Assembly: GCA_030706265.1 (NCBI GenBank)
Contig: JAUZOX010000203.1
Location: 1 to 5,534 of the forward strand
Reading direction: 5' to 3'
Length of the DNA stretch: 5,534 bases
Source of the DNA: Bacteroidota bacterium
GTDB taxonomy: Bacteria > Bacteroidota > Bacteroidia > Bacteroidales > Cfx3-03
The stretch's first letter is position 1; every line of letters starts with the position of its first letter. The translations under genes and the position numbers were made by a program. This document shows, one piece after another, positions 1-5,534 of the stretch. The notes beneath the pieces are model-generated. The model was not told the origin of the DNA. It searched no databases and worked only from the letters and a program-made list of their open reading frames with translations.

Positions 1-58
1 CTGGTGCCTCGTAGTTTGGATCAACTGATGGCTTTTCCTGATTCAGTTCTTCTGACAT
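1..58 (-). CDS. 5' end of an unidentified gene (partial, runs off left edge)
   Basis: Read on the minus strand, an ATG at 58-56 opens a frame that stays open to the window edge. It encodes 19 residues beginning MSEELNQEK and ending in a PSVDPNYEAP-like stretch. The peptide is acidic and polar, rich in Glu, Pro and Asn, with no signal peptide or membrane segment, so it looks like a flexible cytoplasmic N-terminus. Two things support it as a real gene. It lies directly downstream of recQ in the same orientation, and a well-formed Bacteroidota-type promoter (104-133) sits about 45 bases upstream of the ATG. No family can be assigned from 19 residues. It is separated from recQ by a likely terminator, so it is probably transcribed mainly on its own. 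Confidence 0.6.
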   Translation of the reverse strand, partial: MSEELNQEKPSVDPNYEAP

Positions 59-77
59 GTGATTTCTGGTTTATGTT

Positions 78-120
78 AAAAAACAACGACTGACTTAATT
101 ATGCAAAGTTAAGCCAGTCG
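78..120 (-). terminator. Intrinsic terminator of recQ
   Basis: Positions 87-98 and 109-120 are inverted copies forming a 12-bp stem around a 10-base loop (99-108). The single imperfect pair is A-C in plus-strand RNA but a G-U wobble in minus-strand RNA, so the hairpin is better in the recQ direction. On the minus strand the stem is followed at once by TTGTTTTTT (86-78), the U-rich tail expected of a Rho-independent terminator. It starts about 32 bases after the recQ stop codon. Confidence 0.8.
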
Positions 121-133
121 CTGAAATATGCAA
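104..133 (-). promoter_or_regulatory. Bacteroidota-type promoter for the leftward partial gene
   Basis: On the minus strand, TTG (133-131) is followed after exactly 19 bases by TAACTTTG (111-104). This fits the Bacteroidota primary-sigma consensus of a TTG -33 element, a spacer of about 19-21 bases and a TAnnTTTG -7 element. Transcription would start near 97-100, leaving an untranslated leader of about 40 bases before the ATG at 58. The -7 element lies in the loop and one arm of the recQ terminator hairpin, so the two signals share sequence. Confidence 0.65.
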
Positions 134-151
134 GCATTATACTAAAAGAGC

Positions 152-2350
152 TTAATTACCTACTTCGGACATGAATTTTATTCGCATGAGCCTGATCTCC
201 TCTTCGGTAAACTCATCTTCTCCAAGTTCTATCAGGGCATCTTCCACAGAGTCGCTTTCTGCTGTCCGGAAATATTCAAAAATCTCATCCTGATGGTAAG
301 GGTCTACAAATTCATCGATATAATAATTAAGATTCAGACGTGTTCCTGATGAAACAATTCGTTCAATTTCAGTTAAAAGTTCACCAAGAGTCATGTTCTT
401 GGAATAGGCAATCTCCTCAAGGGGAATCTTTTTGTCGATATTCTGAATAATATAAACCTTAAGGCCTGACTTGTTGATGACTGATTTGACGACCATATCC
501 ATCGGTCGGATAATCTCGTTTTCTTCGACATAGGCTTTCATCAGGTCAAGGAAAGGTTTTCCATATTTCAACGCTTTCCCTGCTCCAACACCTGTGATTT
601 GCTTTAGCTCATCCATGGTAATGGGATACTGAATGGCCATATCTTCAAGCGAAGGATCCTGGAAGATGACAAATGGAGGTATGTTTTCTTTTCTGGAGAT
701 ATCTTTCCGTAAATCTTTCAACAATGCAAACAAGGTTTGATCTGCTGTTGAGGTGTGCGCACCTGCACCTGCAAAGAAGTCGCCGTCTTCAGATTCCTCG
801 GGTGCCACATCGCACACAATTTTGAATGAGTATGGCTTTTTCAGGAACTTGTGACCTTCGGGACTTACTTTTAACAGTCCGTAGTTGTCAATGTCCTTGA
901 TCAAAAGCGATTCAATCAAGGCCTGACGAATGACGGCATCCCAGAACTTTTCTTCTTTATCTGATCCTTTTCCAAAGGTCTCCAACTTATCGTATTTGGA
1001 AGCCTTTATTGTCGCTGAGGACTTGCCCAGCAATATTTGGGTGATTTGTTTTGCCTTTTCCTGTTGTTTTACTGCCAGTACTGTTTCGAGTACCAACTCA
1101 ATATATTCCATACCTTCAATTCGCGTTTTCGGTTGCAGGCAATTATCACAATTGCCACAATTGTCATGATCATAAGTCTCTCCAAAATAATGCAGGAGCT
1201 GTTTACGACGGCAGACAGAAGATTCAGCATAGGCTACTGTTTCAAGCAATAGTTGGTTTGCGATTTCCTGCTCAGCCACAGGTTTTCCCTTCATGAATTT
1301 CTCCAGCTTGACGATATCATCGTAGCTGTAAAAAGCAATGCAGTTTCCTTCGCCATCATCACGACCCGACCGCCCCGTTTCCTGATAATATCCTTCGAGA
1401 CTTTTAGGAATGTCGTGGTGGATCACGTAACGTACATCGGGTTTGTCGATCCCCATCCCAAACGCAATCGTTGCAACGATGACATCGACTTCCTCCATCA
1501 AAAACTTATCCTGGTTTTCTACCCTTGTGGCTGAATCAAGACCGGCATGATAGGGGAGTGCTTTTATGCCGTTTACCTGTAAAGTCTCTGCAATTTCTTC
1601 AACTTTCTTACGGCTTAGGCAATAGACAATCCCTGACTTTCCACTGTTTTGTTTTATATATTTTATGATCTCTTTTGAGACATCCTCTGTTTTAGGGCGT
1701 ACTTCATAGTATAGGTTCGGACGATTAAACGAAGATTTGAAAACCTGAGCATCCATCATGTTTAAATTCTTCTGAATGTCCTGTTGTACCTTGGGCGTTG
1801 CAGTGGCCGTCAATGCGATGATGGGTACTTTCTTTCCGATCTGCTCTATAATGGGACGCAGCCTCCTGTATTCAGGCCGAAAATCATGTCCCCATTCTGA
1901 AATACAATGTGCTTCATCAATCGCATAAAAGGATATATCAATATCTTTTAAAAACTGTACATTTTCATCTTTTGTCAATGATTCAGGGGCAACGTACAAA
2001 AGCTTTGTATGGCCACTCGACATATCGGCTTTTACCTGCTGTATCTCGGCCTTGGTTAAGGATGAATTTAAAACATGTGCTATTCCCTGGACTGAACCAA
2101 AGTTACGAATTGCATCGACCTGATTTTTCATCAATGCAATCAGTGGCGAGATGATAATGGCAGTTCCATCCAAACTTAATGCAGGCAATTGGTAGCACAA
2201 TGATTTGCCACCCCCCGTTGGCATGATAACAAATGTATCTTTACCTTCCATTAAATTTCTGATTATCTCCTCTTGCTGACCCTTGAATGTTTCAAATCCA
2301 AAGAATTTTTTTAGTAAATCATGTAGAGGATAATCCTGCTTTTTCGCCAT
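152..2350 (-). CDS. recQ: ATP-dependent 3'-5' DNA helicase RecQ
   Basis: Complete 732-residue RecQ, a superfamily 2 helicase that unwinds DNA during recombinational repair and replication-fork processing in the cytoplasm. Motifs seen (numbered from the ATG at 2350): motif 0 FKGQQEEI (22-29), Walker A MPTGGGKS (43-50), motif Ia (67-78), DEAH box (145-148) followed by the RecQ aromatic-rich loop ISEWGHDFRPEY, motif III ALTATAT (179-185), motif V (about 293-307) and motif VI QETGRSGRD (about 323-331). The zinc-binding cysteines are Cys380, 398, 401 and 404, followed by an RQC winged-helix region (about 407-515) and an HRDC domain (about 540-612). A further 120 residues form a C-terminal helix-turn-helix-like extension, as in many Bacteroidota RecQs; E. 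coli RecQ has about 609 residues. All catalytic motifs are intact. An in-frame TTG at 2374 would add eight residues. ATG is preferred because MAKKQ plus a short helix matches how RecQs of this phylum usually begin. A terminator follows, so it is probably monocistronic. Confidence 0.96.
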   Translation of the reverse strand: MAKKQDYPLHDLLKKFFGFETFKGQQEEIIRNLMEGKDTFVIMPTGGGKSLCYQLPALSLDGTAIIISPLIALMKNQVDAIRNFGSVQGIAHVLNSSLTKAEIQQVKADMSSGHTKLLYVAPESLTKDENVQFLKDIDISFYAIDEAHCISEWGHDFRPEYRRLRPIIEQIGKKVPIIALTATATPKVQQDIQKNLNMMDAQVFKSSFNRPNLYYEVRPKTEDVSKEIIKYIKQNSGKSGIVYCLSRKKVEEIAETLQVNGIKALPYHAGLDSATRVENQDKFLMEEVDVIVATIAFGMGIDKPDVRYVIHHDIPKSLEGYYQETGRSGRDDGEGNCIAFYSYDDIVKLEKFMKGKPVAEQEIANQLLLETVAYAESSVCRRKQLLHYFGETYDHDNCGNCDNCLQPKTRIEGMEYIELVLETVLAVKQQEKAKQITQILLGKSSATIKASKYDKLETFGKGSDKEEKFWDAVIRQALIESLLIKDIDNYGLLKVSPEGHKFLKKPYSFKIVCDVAPEESEDGDFFAGAGAHTSTADQTLFALLKDLRKDISRKENIPPFVIFQDPSLEDMAIQYPITMDELKQITGVGAGKALKYGKPFLDLMKAYVEENEIIRPMDMVVKSVINKSGLKVYIIQNIDKKIPLEEIAYSKNMTLGELLTEIERIVSSGTRLNLNYYIDEFVDPYHQDEIFEYFRTAESDSVEDALIELGEDEFTEEEIRLMRIKFMSEVGN

Positions 2351-2425
2351 TTCTGTATTTAATTTATTTGCCAATAATTTACCTACTAACTTTTTTTGTT
2401 AAATGCTTTATTTAAAATGCAATCA

Positions 2426-2442
2426 CTGGCCTTTGGAGCCAG
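2426..2442 (-). other. Small hairpin in the recQ leader
   Basis: CTGGC (2426-2430) and GCCAG (2438-2442) form a 5-bp GC-rich stem around a 7-base loop in otherwise very AT-rich sequence, about 75 bases upstream of the recQ ATG. No U-run follows on either strand, so it is not a standard terminator. It could be a leader structure in recQ mRNA or chance. Confidence 0.25.
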
Positions 2443-2482
2443 CAATATAAAAATTAAAGATACCGAATAAAGGTGCTTTATA

Positions 2483-2490
2483 CAAAGTTA
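2483..2490 (-). promoter_or_regulatory. Candidate -7 element of a recQ promoter
   Basis: Minus-strand TAACTTTG (2490-2483) is a full match to the Bacteroidota -7 consensus TAnnTTTG and is identical to the element upstream of the leftward gene. The nearest TTG in the -33 region (2517-2515) is 24 bases away, longer than ideal. A second match, TATTTTTG at 2522-2515, lacks any good -33 partner. A start near 2477 would give a leader of about 125 bases before the recQ ATG. Such motifs arise by chance in AT-rich DNA, so this is tentative. Confidence 0.4.
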
Positions 2491-2685
2491 ACTATAAATA
2501 TCAACTTCTGTTTGCAAAAATAATTTTTTATGAAATTTTAAAAAATCGCTTTTTATGCAAATCGAAATGAAACCACAACATCCGGTTTATTTTTTCCAAA
2601 AATAAAAATTTGAGAATGTGTAAAATAGAAGTGTGTCAGTCGTATTGTTAAAAGGGTGCAAATTTTGGAAAAAAACATTTATAAT

Positions 2686-2708
2686 TCCAAACAAATTATT
2701 TATTTGGA
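2686..2708. repeat. 23-bp near-perfect inverted repeat, possible operator
   Basis: The left arm TCCAAACAAAT (2686-2696) and right arm ATTTATTTGGA (2698-2708) are reverse complements except at one position, around a single central T. An odd-length dyad of this size fits a site for a dimeric regulator. It lies about 245 bases upstream of the AhpD-like gene and over 300 bases from the recQ start, so which gene it might serve is unclear. No regulator gene is nearby to name it. Confidence 0.4.
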
Positions 2709-2734
2709 TTCAAATTAAATAACGTTTGCGGTAT

Positions 2735-2748
2735 GTGATCTTTATCAA
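2735..2748. promoter_or_regulatory. FNR/CRP-family box-like site
   Basis: GTGAT-CTTT-ATCAA matches the FNR consensus TTGAT-N4-ATCAA at nine of ten defined positions. It is about 205 bases upstream of the AhpD-like gene and about 60 bases upstream of its candidate -7 element. Bacteroidota encode CRP/FNR-family regulators, but their sites vary and a single match can be chance. Confidence 0.25.
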
Positions 2749-2805
2749 CACTTGTTGGCATCTGTCGTATATAGCATTGCCTTAAATTCACGCTCTTTTT
2801 ATGTT

Positions 2806-2813
2806 TATCTTTG
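2806..2813 (+). promoter_or_regulatory. Candidate -7 element for the AhpD-like gene
   Basis: TATCTTTG matches TAnnTTTG on the plus strand. The only nearby TTG (2777-2779) is 26 bases upstream, outside the preferred spacing, so the -33 element is poor. A start near 2819 would give a leader of about 130 bases. No better plus-strand match was found between recQ and the gene. Confidence 0.3.
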
Positions 2814-2952
2814 TCTTCCTTTTTCATAAATCAAAGAGCTTCTGAAACACACATTTTCGGCGTCACGTTTAAAAACAATATGAAATCAGGGTTGTTATTG
2901 CACCGAATCCTGGAAAAACATCATTATTTAACCTGTTTAAACTACATTAACT

Positions 2953-3315
2953 ATGAGTGACTTGGTAAAAGAATTTAATGAGTATCGCGAAAAGATGAAT
3001 GACAGAATATTATCAGCTGATAATCTTGTCATTAAAAGAATATACAATATAGATACCAATGCTTATAAGGAAGGGGCTCTACCTGAAAAGACCAAAGAAT
3101 TATTAGGATTGGTCGCTTCGATGGTGTTGCGTTGCGACGATTGTGTTCGTTATCATGTTCAAAGATGCTATCAACTCGGGGTTAACGAAAAAGAACTTTT
3201 TGAAACAATAGCCATTGCCAATCTGGTAGGAGGTACGATCGTTATTCCTCATACAAGACGGGCGATTGAATTTTGGGATGTTTTAAACCAAAGTCCCGTT
3301 ACCTCATCTAAATAA
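2953..3315 (+). CDS. AhpD-like / carboxymuconolactone decarboxylase family protein
   Basis: A 120-residue cytoplasmic protein of the AhpD-like fold, all-helical and without a signal peptide. The diagnostic region is intact: Glu49, then Cys61-Asp-Asp-Cys64 and His68. This is the E-x11-C-x2-C-x3-H pattern that forms the redox disulphide and proton relay in AhpD-type peroxidase partners. A true gamma-carboxymuconolactone decarboxylase would not need the CxxC pair, so a thiol-redox or peroxidase-like role is more likely than aromatic catabolism; the physiological substrate is unknown. A third cysteine, Cys72, lies one helical turn after His68. The later segment ETIAIANLVGGTIVIPHTRRAIEF is also typical of the family. 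The ATG follows an A/T-rich leader without a Shine-Dalgarno sequence, normal in Bacteroidota. No ahpC-like partner is in the window. A 78-base gap separates it from the next gene on the same strand, so co-transcription is possible. Confidence 0.9.
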   Translation: MSDLVKEFNEYREKMNDRILSADNLVIKRIYNIDTNAYKEGALPEKTKELLGLVASMVLRCDDCVRYHVQRCYQLGVNEKELFETIAIANLVGGTIVIPHTRRAIEFWDVLNQSPVTSSK

Positions 3316-3336
3316 AACGGGTGCCTGAAGTTTTTT
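3295..3336 (+). terminator. Weak possible terminator after the AhpD-like gene
   Basis: CCCGTT (3295-3300) can pair with AACGGG (3316-3321), a 6-bp stem spanning the stop codon, and TTTTTT follows at 3331-3336. The loop is 15 bases and the T-run begins nine bases after the stem, so it is poor for an intrinsic terminator. Readthrough into the next gene is plausible. Confidence 0.25.
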
Positions 3337-3382
3337 ATTGGTGCACCTGCTATTTCTATGTTTTGATGATTTGTTTGTAAAA

Positions 3383-3395
3383 ATGCATATTGCAT
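3383..3395 (+). repeat. Short palindrome overlapping the DUF5686 gene start
   Basis: ATGCA-TAT-TGCAT is a perfect 5+5 inverted repeat whose right arm includes the A and T of the start codon at 3394. A 5-bp stem with a 3-base loop is weak, and it may be chance. If formed in mRNA it would partly occlude the start codon. Confidence 0.25.
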
Positions 3396-5534
3396 GAGGA
3401 AAAAGATCAGAGTATTGCTACTAATCCTTCTGTTGCCTGCACTGACCTATGCTCAGTTGACCAAACTAACCGGTAAAGTGACAGATGCGACAACGGGAGA
3501 AACATTGCCACTGGCCAGCGTTTTTTTTAAAGGTACGACCATAGGTGCCAATTGTGATCTTGAGGGTAAATATTCGCTTGAATCAAAGTATGCGAAAGAT
3601 TCGCTCGTTGTGAGGATGATGGGTTATAAACAAAAAGTCGTTCCTGTTGTCCTTAATAAATTCCAGACCATTAATGTTTCACTGGAGCCGATATCTGTCT
3701 TGTTAAATCAGGTCGTGATTACTCCCGGGGAAAACCCTGCCATAAAATTTATGCGTAGGGTAATTGCCAACAAGAAAAACAACGATCGCGAAAAGTTGGA
3801 TGCCTATCAATATGAAGCCTACAATAAAATTCAGCTGGATGCCAACAATATATCGGATAAGTTTAAAAACCAAAGAATCTTGAGGCCTTTTAAATTTATT
3901 TTTGATTATGTCGATACTTCATCGGTAAACGGGAAAACATACCTTCCGATTTTTATATCCGAATCGCTTTCAGATGTTTATTATCGCAAGAATCCTAAGG
4001 CAACAATCGAAAAGATTAAGGCAAATAAAATATCCGGGGTTAACGATCCCAGTTACTCCCAGTATATGGGTGATCTGATTCAGAACGTGAATATTTACGA
4101 CAACTATATCAATCTGTTTCAGAAAAATTTTGTGAGTCCGGTAGCTGGATTCGGGTTGGAATTTTATAAGTATTACCTGCTTGATAGTGCCAGAATCGAC
4201 AATAAATGGTGTTATAAGGTCACTTTCCGTCCTAAACGTAAACAGGAGTATACTTTTTCAGGTACCCTTTGGATCAATGATACCACATTTGCGGTTAAAA
4301 GCATCGATATGCAGATGTCTCACGATGTCAACATGAACTTTATCAACGACATGCAGATAAGCCAGGAGTATGATAAGATAGGGGATTACTGGATGCTTAC
4401 GCGGGATAAATTGATCGCTGATTTCAATATACTGGAGAAGGCCAAAAAGAATTTAGGCTTTTATGGGACTAAGACCACAACTTATCGGAATTTTATATTG
4501 AACCAACCCAAAGATCCGAAATTCTATAATCAGCCTGTATCGACGGTCGTCGAGCCGGATGCACTGATAAAGGATGATAAATTCTGGGAAGCTAACCGCC
4601 ATGAAGAGCTTACTCCCAAAGAAAACACAATCTATCATATGATTGATACCCTGGAAAAGCTGCCGGTTTTTAATACTTACCTTAATGTAATCCAGATGAT
4701 TACAAGCGGGTATTATTATCTTGGCAATTTTGACTGGGGACCATACATGTCATCGCTGAGTTTCAATGATTTGGAAGGAACCCGATTCCGGATTGGGGGA
4801 CATACGAGTTACGACTTCAGTAAAAAATTAATGTTAACAGGGCATTTGGCATATGGCACCAAGGATCAGGCTTTTAAGTATAATGCAGAAGCATTGTATA
4901 TGTTCAATAAAAATCCCCGTAGAGCTTTGGGCGGTGGGATTAGTCACGATATTGAACAGCTGGGAGAAGGATTAAATGCTTTTCGAGAAGATTTTTTACT
5001 TGCTGCACTGTTCAGAAGGAGCCCTGCAAACAAGCTTTCATTGGTTGACCAGTATAAAGCTTACTATGATCATGAGTGGTTCACCGGACTAATGAATACT
5101 TTTAGCATAACCCACCGTAAGCTTTATGCTCCAACAAGCGGTCCCTTTAAAGTCCTGGATGCGGATACGATTTCTCATTCCACCATCTCAACTACTGAAT
5201 TCGGTATCAATACACGGCTTGCCATTGGCGAAAAAATCATCATGGGAGAGTTTGACCGCACAAGCATGGGCGCTAAATATCCTATTGTCGAAATGCAATA
5301 CGGATACAGCCCCCATAATCTATTTGGAAGTGAATATGAATATCACCGTTTTCAGATTAGATCGGAGCATTGGTTTAACATCCTGACATGGGGTTGGTCA
5401 AAATACACTATCGAAGCCGGAAAAATCTGGGGCAGGGTTCCATATACGCTGCTTAAGATACAACCGGGGAATGAGACCTATATGTTTGATGAATATGCAT
5501 TTAATCTCATGAATTATTATGAATTCGTGAGTGA
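3394..5534 (+). CDS. Secreted DUF5686 protein with N-terminal carboxypeptidase-like regulatory domain (partial, runs off right edge)
   Basis: Open for 713 codons to the window edge with no internal stop. The N-terminus is a signal peptide: basic MRKKIR, a Leu/Ile-rich core, and likely signal peptidase I cleavage after TYA (residue 20), leaving Gln21. Residues about 24-108 form a CarboxypepD_reg-like beta-sandwich (LTGKVTDATTGETLPLASV, then the LEGKYSL and MMGYK motifs), the domain that precedes many Bacteroidota outer-membrane proteins. From about 113 onward the sequence matches DUF5686: a YxYEAYNKIQLD segment, RPKRKQEYTFSGTLW, INDTTFAVKSIDMQMS, and then, from about 440, alternating aromatic/polar strands (GTRFRIGGHTSYDF, LMLTGHLAYGT) suggesting a C-terminal outer-membrane beta-barrel. 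From memory, family members are roughly 800-850 residues, so about 100-130 residues are missing. No plug or TonB box was seen, so it is not a classical SusC/TonB-dependent transporter. Function is unknown; an outer-envelope role is inferred. An upstream ATG at 3383 is out of frame. Confidence 0.88.
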   Translation, partial: MRKKIRVLLLILLLPALTYAQLTKLTGKVTDATTGETLPLASVFFKGTTIGANCDLEGKYSLESKYAKDSLVVRMMGYKQKVVPVVLNKFQTINVSLEPISVLLNQVVITPGENPAIKFMRRVIANKKNNDREKLDAYQYEAYNKIQLDANNISDKFKNQRILRPFKFIFDYVDTSSVNGKTYLPIFISESLSDVYYRKNPKATIEKIKANKISGVNDPSYSQYMGDLIQNVNIYDNYINLFQKNFVSPVAGFGLEFYKYYLLDSARIDNKWCYKVTFRPKRKQEYTFSGTLWINDTTFAVKSIDMQMSHDVNMNFINDMQISQEYDKIGDYWMLTRDKLIADFNILEKAKKNLGFYGTKTTTYRNFILNQPKDPKFYNQPVSTVVEPDALIKDDKFWEANRHEELTPKENTIYHMIDTLEKLPVFNTYLNVIQMITSGYYYLGNFDWGPYMSSLSFNDLEGTRFRIGGHTSYDFSKKLMLTGHLAYGTKDQAFKYNAEALYMFNKNPRRALGGGISHDIEQLGEGLNAFREDFLLAALFRRSPANKLSLVDQYKAYYDHEWFTGLMNTFSITHRKLYAPTSGPFKVLDADTISHSTISTTEFGINTRLAIGEKIIMGEFDRTSMGAKYPIVEMQYGYSPHNLFGSEYEYHRFQIRSEHWFNILTWGWSKYTIEAGKIWGRVPYTLLKIQPGNETYMFDEYAFNLMNYYEFVS

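Larger units (their letters stand above)
2351..2952. other. AT-rich divergent intergenic region
   Basis: About 600 bases separate the divergent recQ and AhpD-like genes, which is long for a region with no convincing gene. It is strongly AT-rich with many A and T runs. Contents: recQ promoter candidates (about 2483-2522), a near-perfect 23-bp inverted repeat (2686-2708), an FNR-box-like palindrome (2735-2748), and a TATCTTTG element for the rightward gene (2806-2813). A 43-codon minus-strand reading frame (2827-2696) is present but unsupported. No tRNA, riboswitch or insertion-sequence end was recognised. Confidence 0.7.

Noticed and set aside
154..165. Similar strings TTACCTACT at both ends of recQ (about 157-165 and 2379-2387), considered as direct repeats flanking an inserted gene
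   Set aside because: The match is only about nine bases, one copy is the recQ C-terminal codons, and no other sign of insertion exists.
930..1534. Several plus-strand open frames of 70-93 codons inside recQ
   Set aside because: They lie wholly opposite the intact recQ frame, overlap each other in different frames and show no recognisable motif, so they are shadows of the coding strand.
1909..2154. An 81-codon plus-strand open frame opposite the recQ helicase core
   Set aside because: It is antisense to conserved RecQ motifs and its composition follows from the recQ codons; nothing suggests translation.
2597..2604. A further minus-strand TAnnTTTG match (TATTTTTG)
   Set aside because: It lies within A/T runs with no -33 partner and is about 250 bases from recQ; A-rich DNA yields such matches readily.
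2555..2605. A 16-codon plus-strand frame (MQIEMKPQ...) and other very short frames in the intergenic region
   Set aside because: They are too short, have no initiation signals and are expected by chance.
3320..3347. GGTGC...GCACC pairing and the 8-bp palindrome GGTGCACC after the AhpD-like gene
   Set aside because: The arms are short, the loop is 18 bases with the T-run inside it rather than after it, and it competes with the weak terminator stem; no clear role.
4453..4638. A 61-codon minus-strand frame inside the DUF5686 gene
   Set aside because: It is antisense to a continuous, family-matching reading frame and has no features of its own.
5126..5386. An 86-codon plus-strand frame overlapping the DUF5686 gene
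   Set aside because: It is out of frame within the DUF5686 coding sequence, which stays open throughout and retains its barrel-like pattern.

Overview
The window looks like chromosomal DNA from a member of the Bacteroidota, probably a Bacteroidales/Marinilabiliales-type or Flavobacteria-like organism. Four things point there. One gene encodes a CarboxypepD_reg-like + DUF5686 envelope protein, an architecture typical of this phylum. The RecQ is long, with a C-terminal helix-turn-helix extension. The start codons lack Shine-Dalgarno sequences. Several upstream regions carry promoter motifs of the Bacteroidota TTG / TAnnTTTG type. No mobile element, CRISPR array, tRNA or rRNA was seen.

Layout, left to right. 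Positions 1-58 (minus strand) hold only the first 19 codons of an unidentified gene running off the left edge. Positions 59-151 are a compact regulatory stretch in which recQ's likely intrinsic terminator and the likely promoter of that next gene overlap. Positions 152-2350 (minus strand) encode a complete RecQ-family 3'-5' DNA helicase. Positions 2351-2952 are an AT-rich divergent intergenic region with recQ promoter candidates, a near-perfect 23-bp inverted repeat, an FNR-box-like palindrome and a possible promoter for the rightward gene. Positions 2953-3315 (plus strand) encode a small AhpD-like/carboxymuconolactone decarboxylase-family protein with an intact E-CxxC-H active-site pattern. 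Positions 3394-5534 (plus strand) encode the first 713 residues of a secreted DUF5686 protein that runs off the right edge.

The genes do not form an obvious single pathway: DNA repair to the left, a small thiol-redox protein and an outer-envelope protein to the right. In flavobacteria, as I recall it, recQ, kpsF, tatC, an AhpD-like gene and lptB lie close together, so recQ beside an AhpD-like gene may be a remnant of that order; this is inference from memory. I find no strong evidence for a new biological system. The points most worth a second look are the promoter nested in the recQ terminator and the palindromic sites in the divergent intergenic region.
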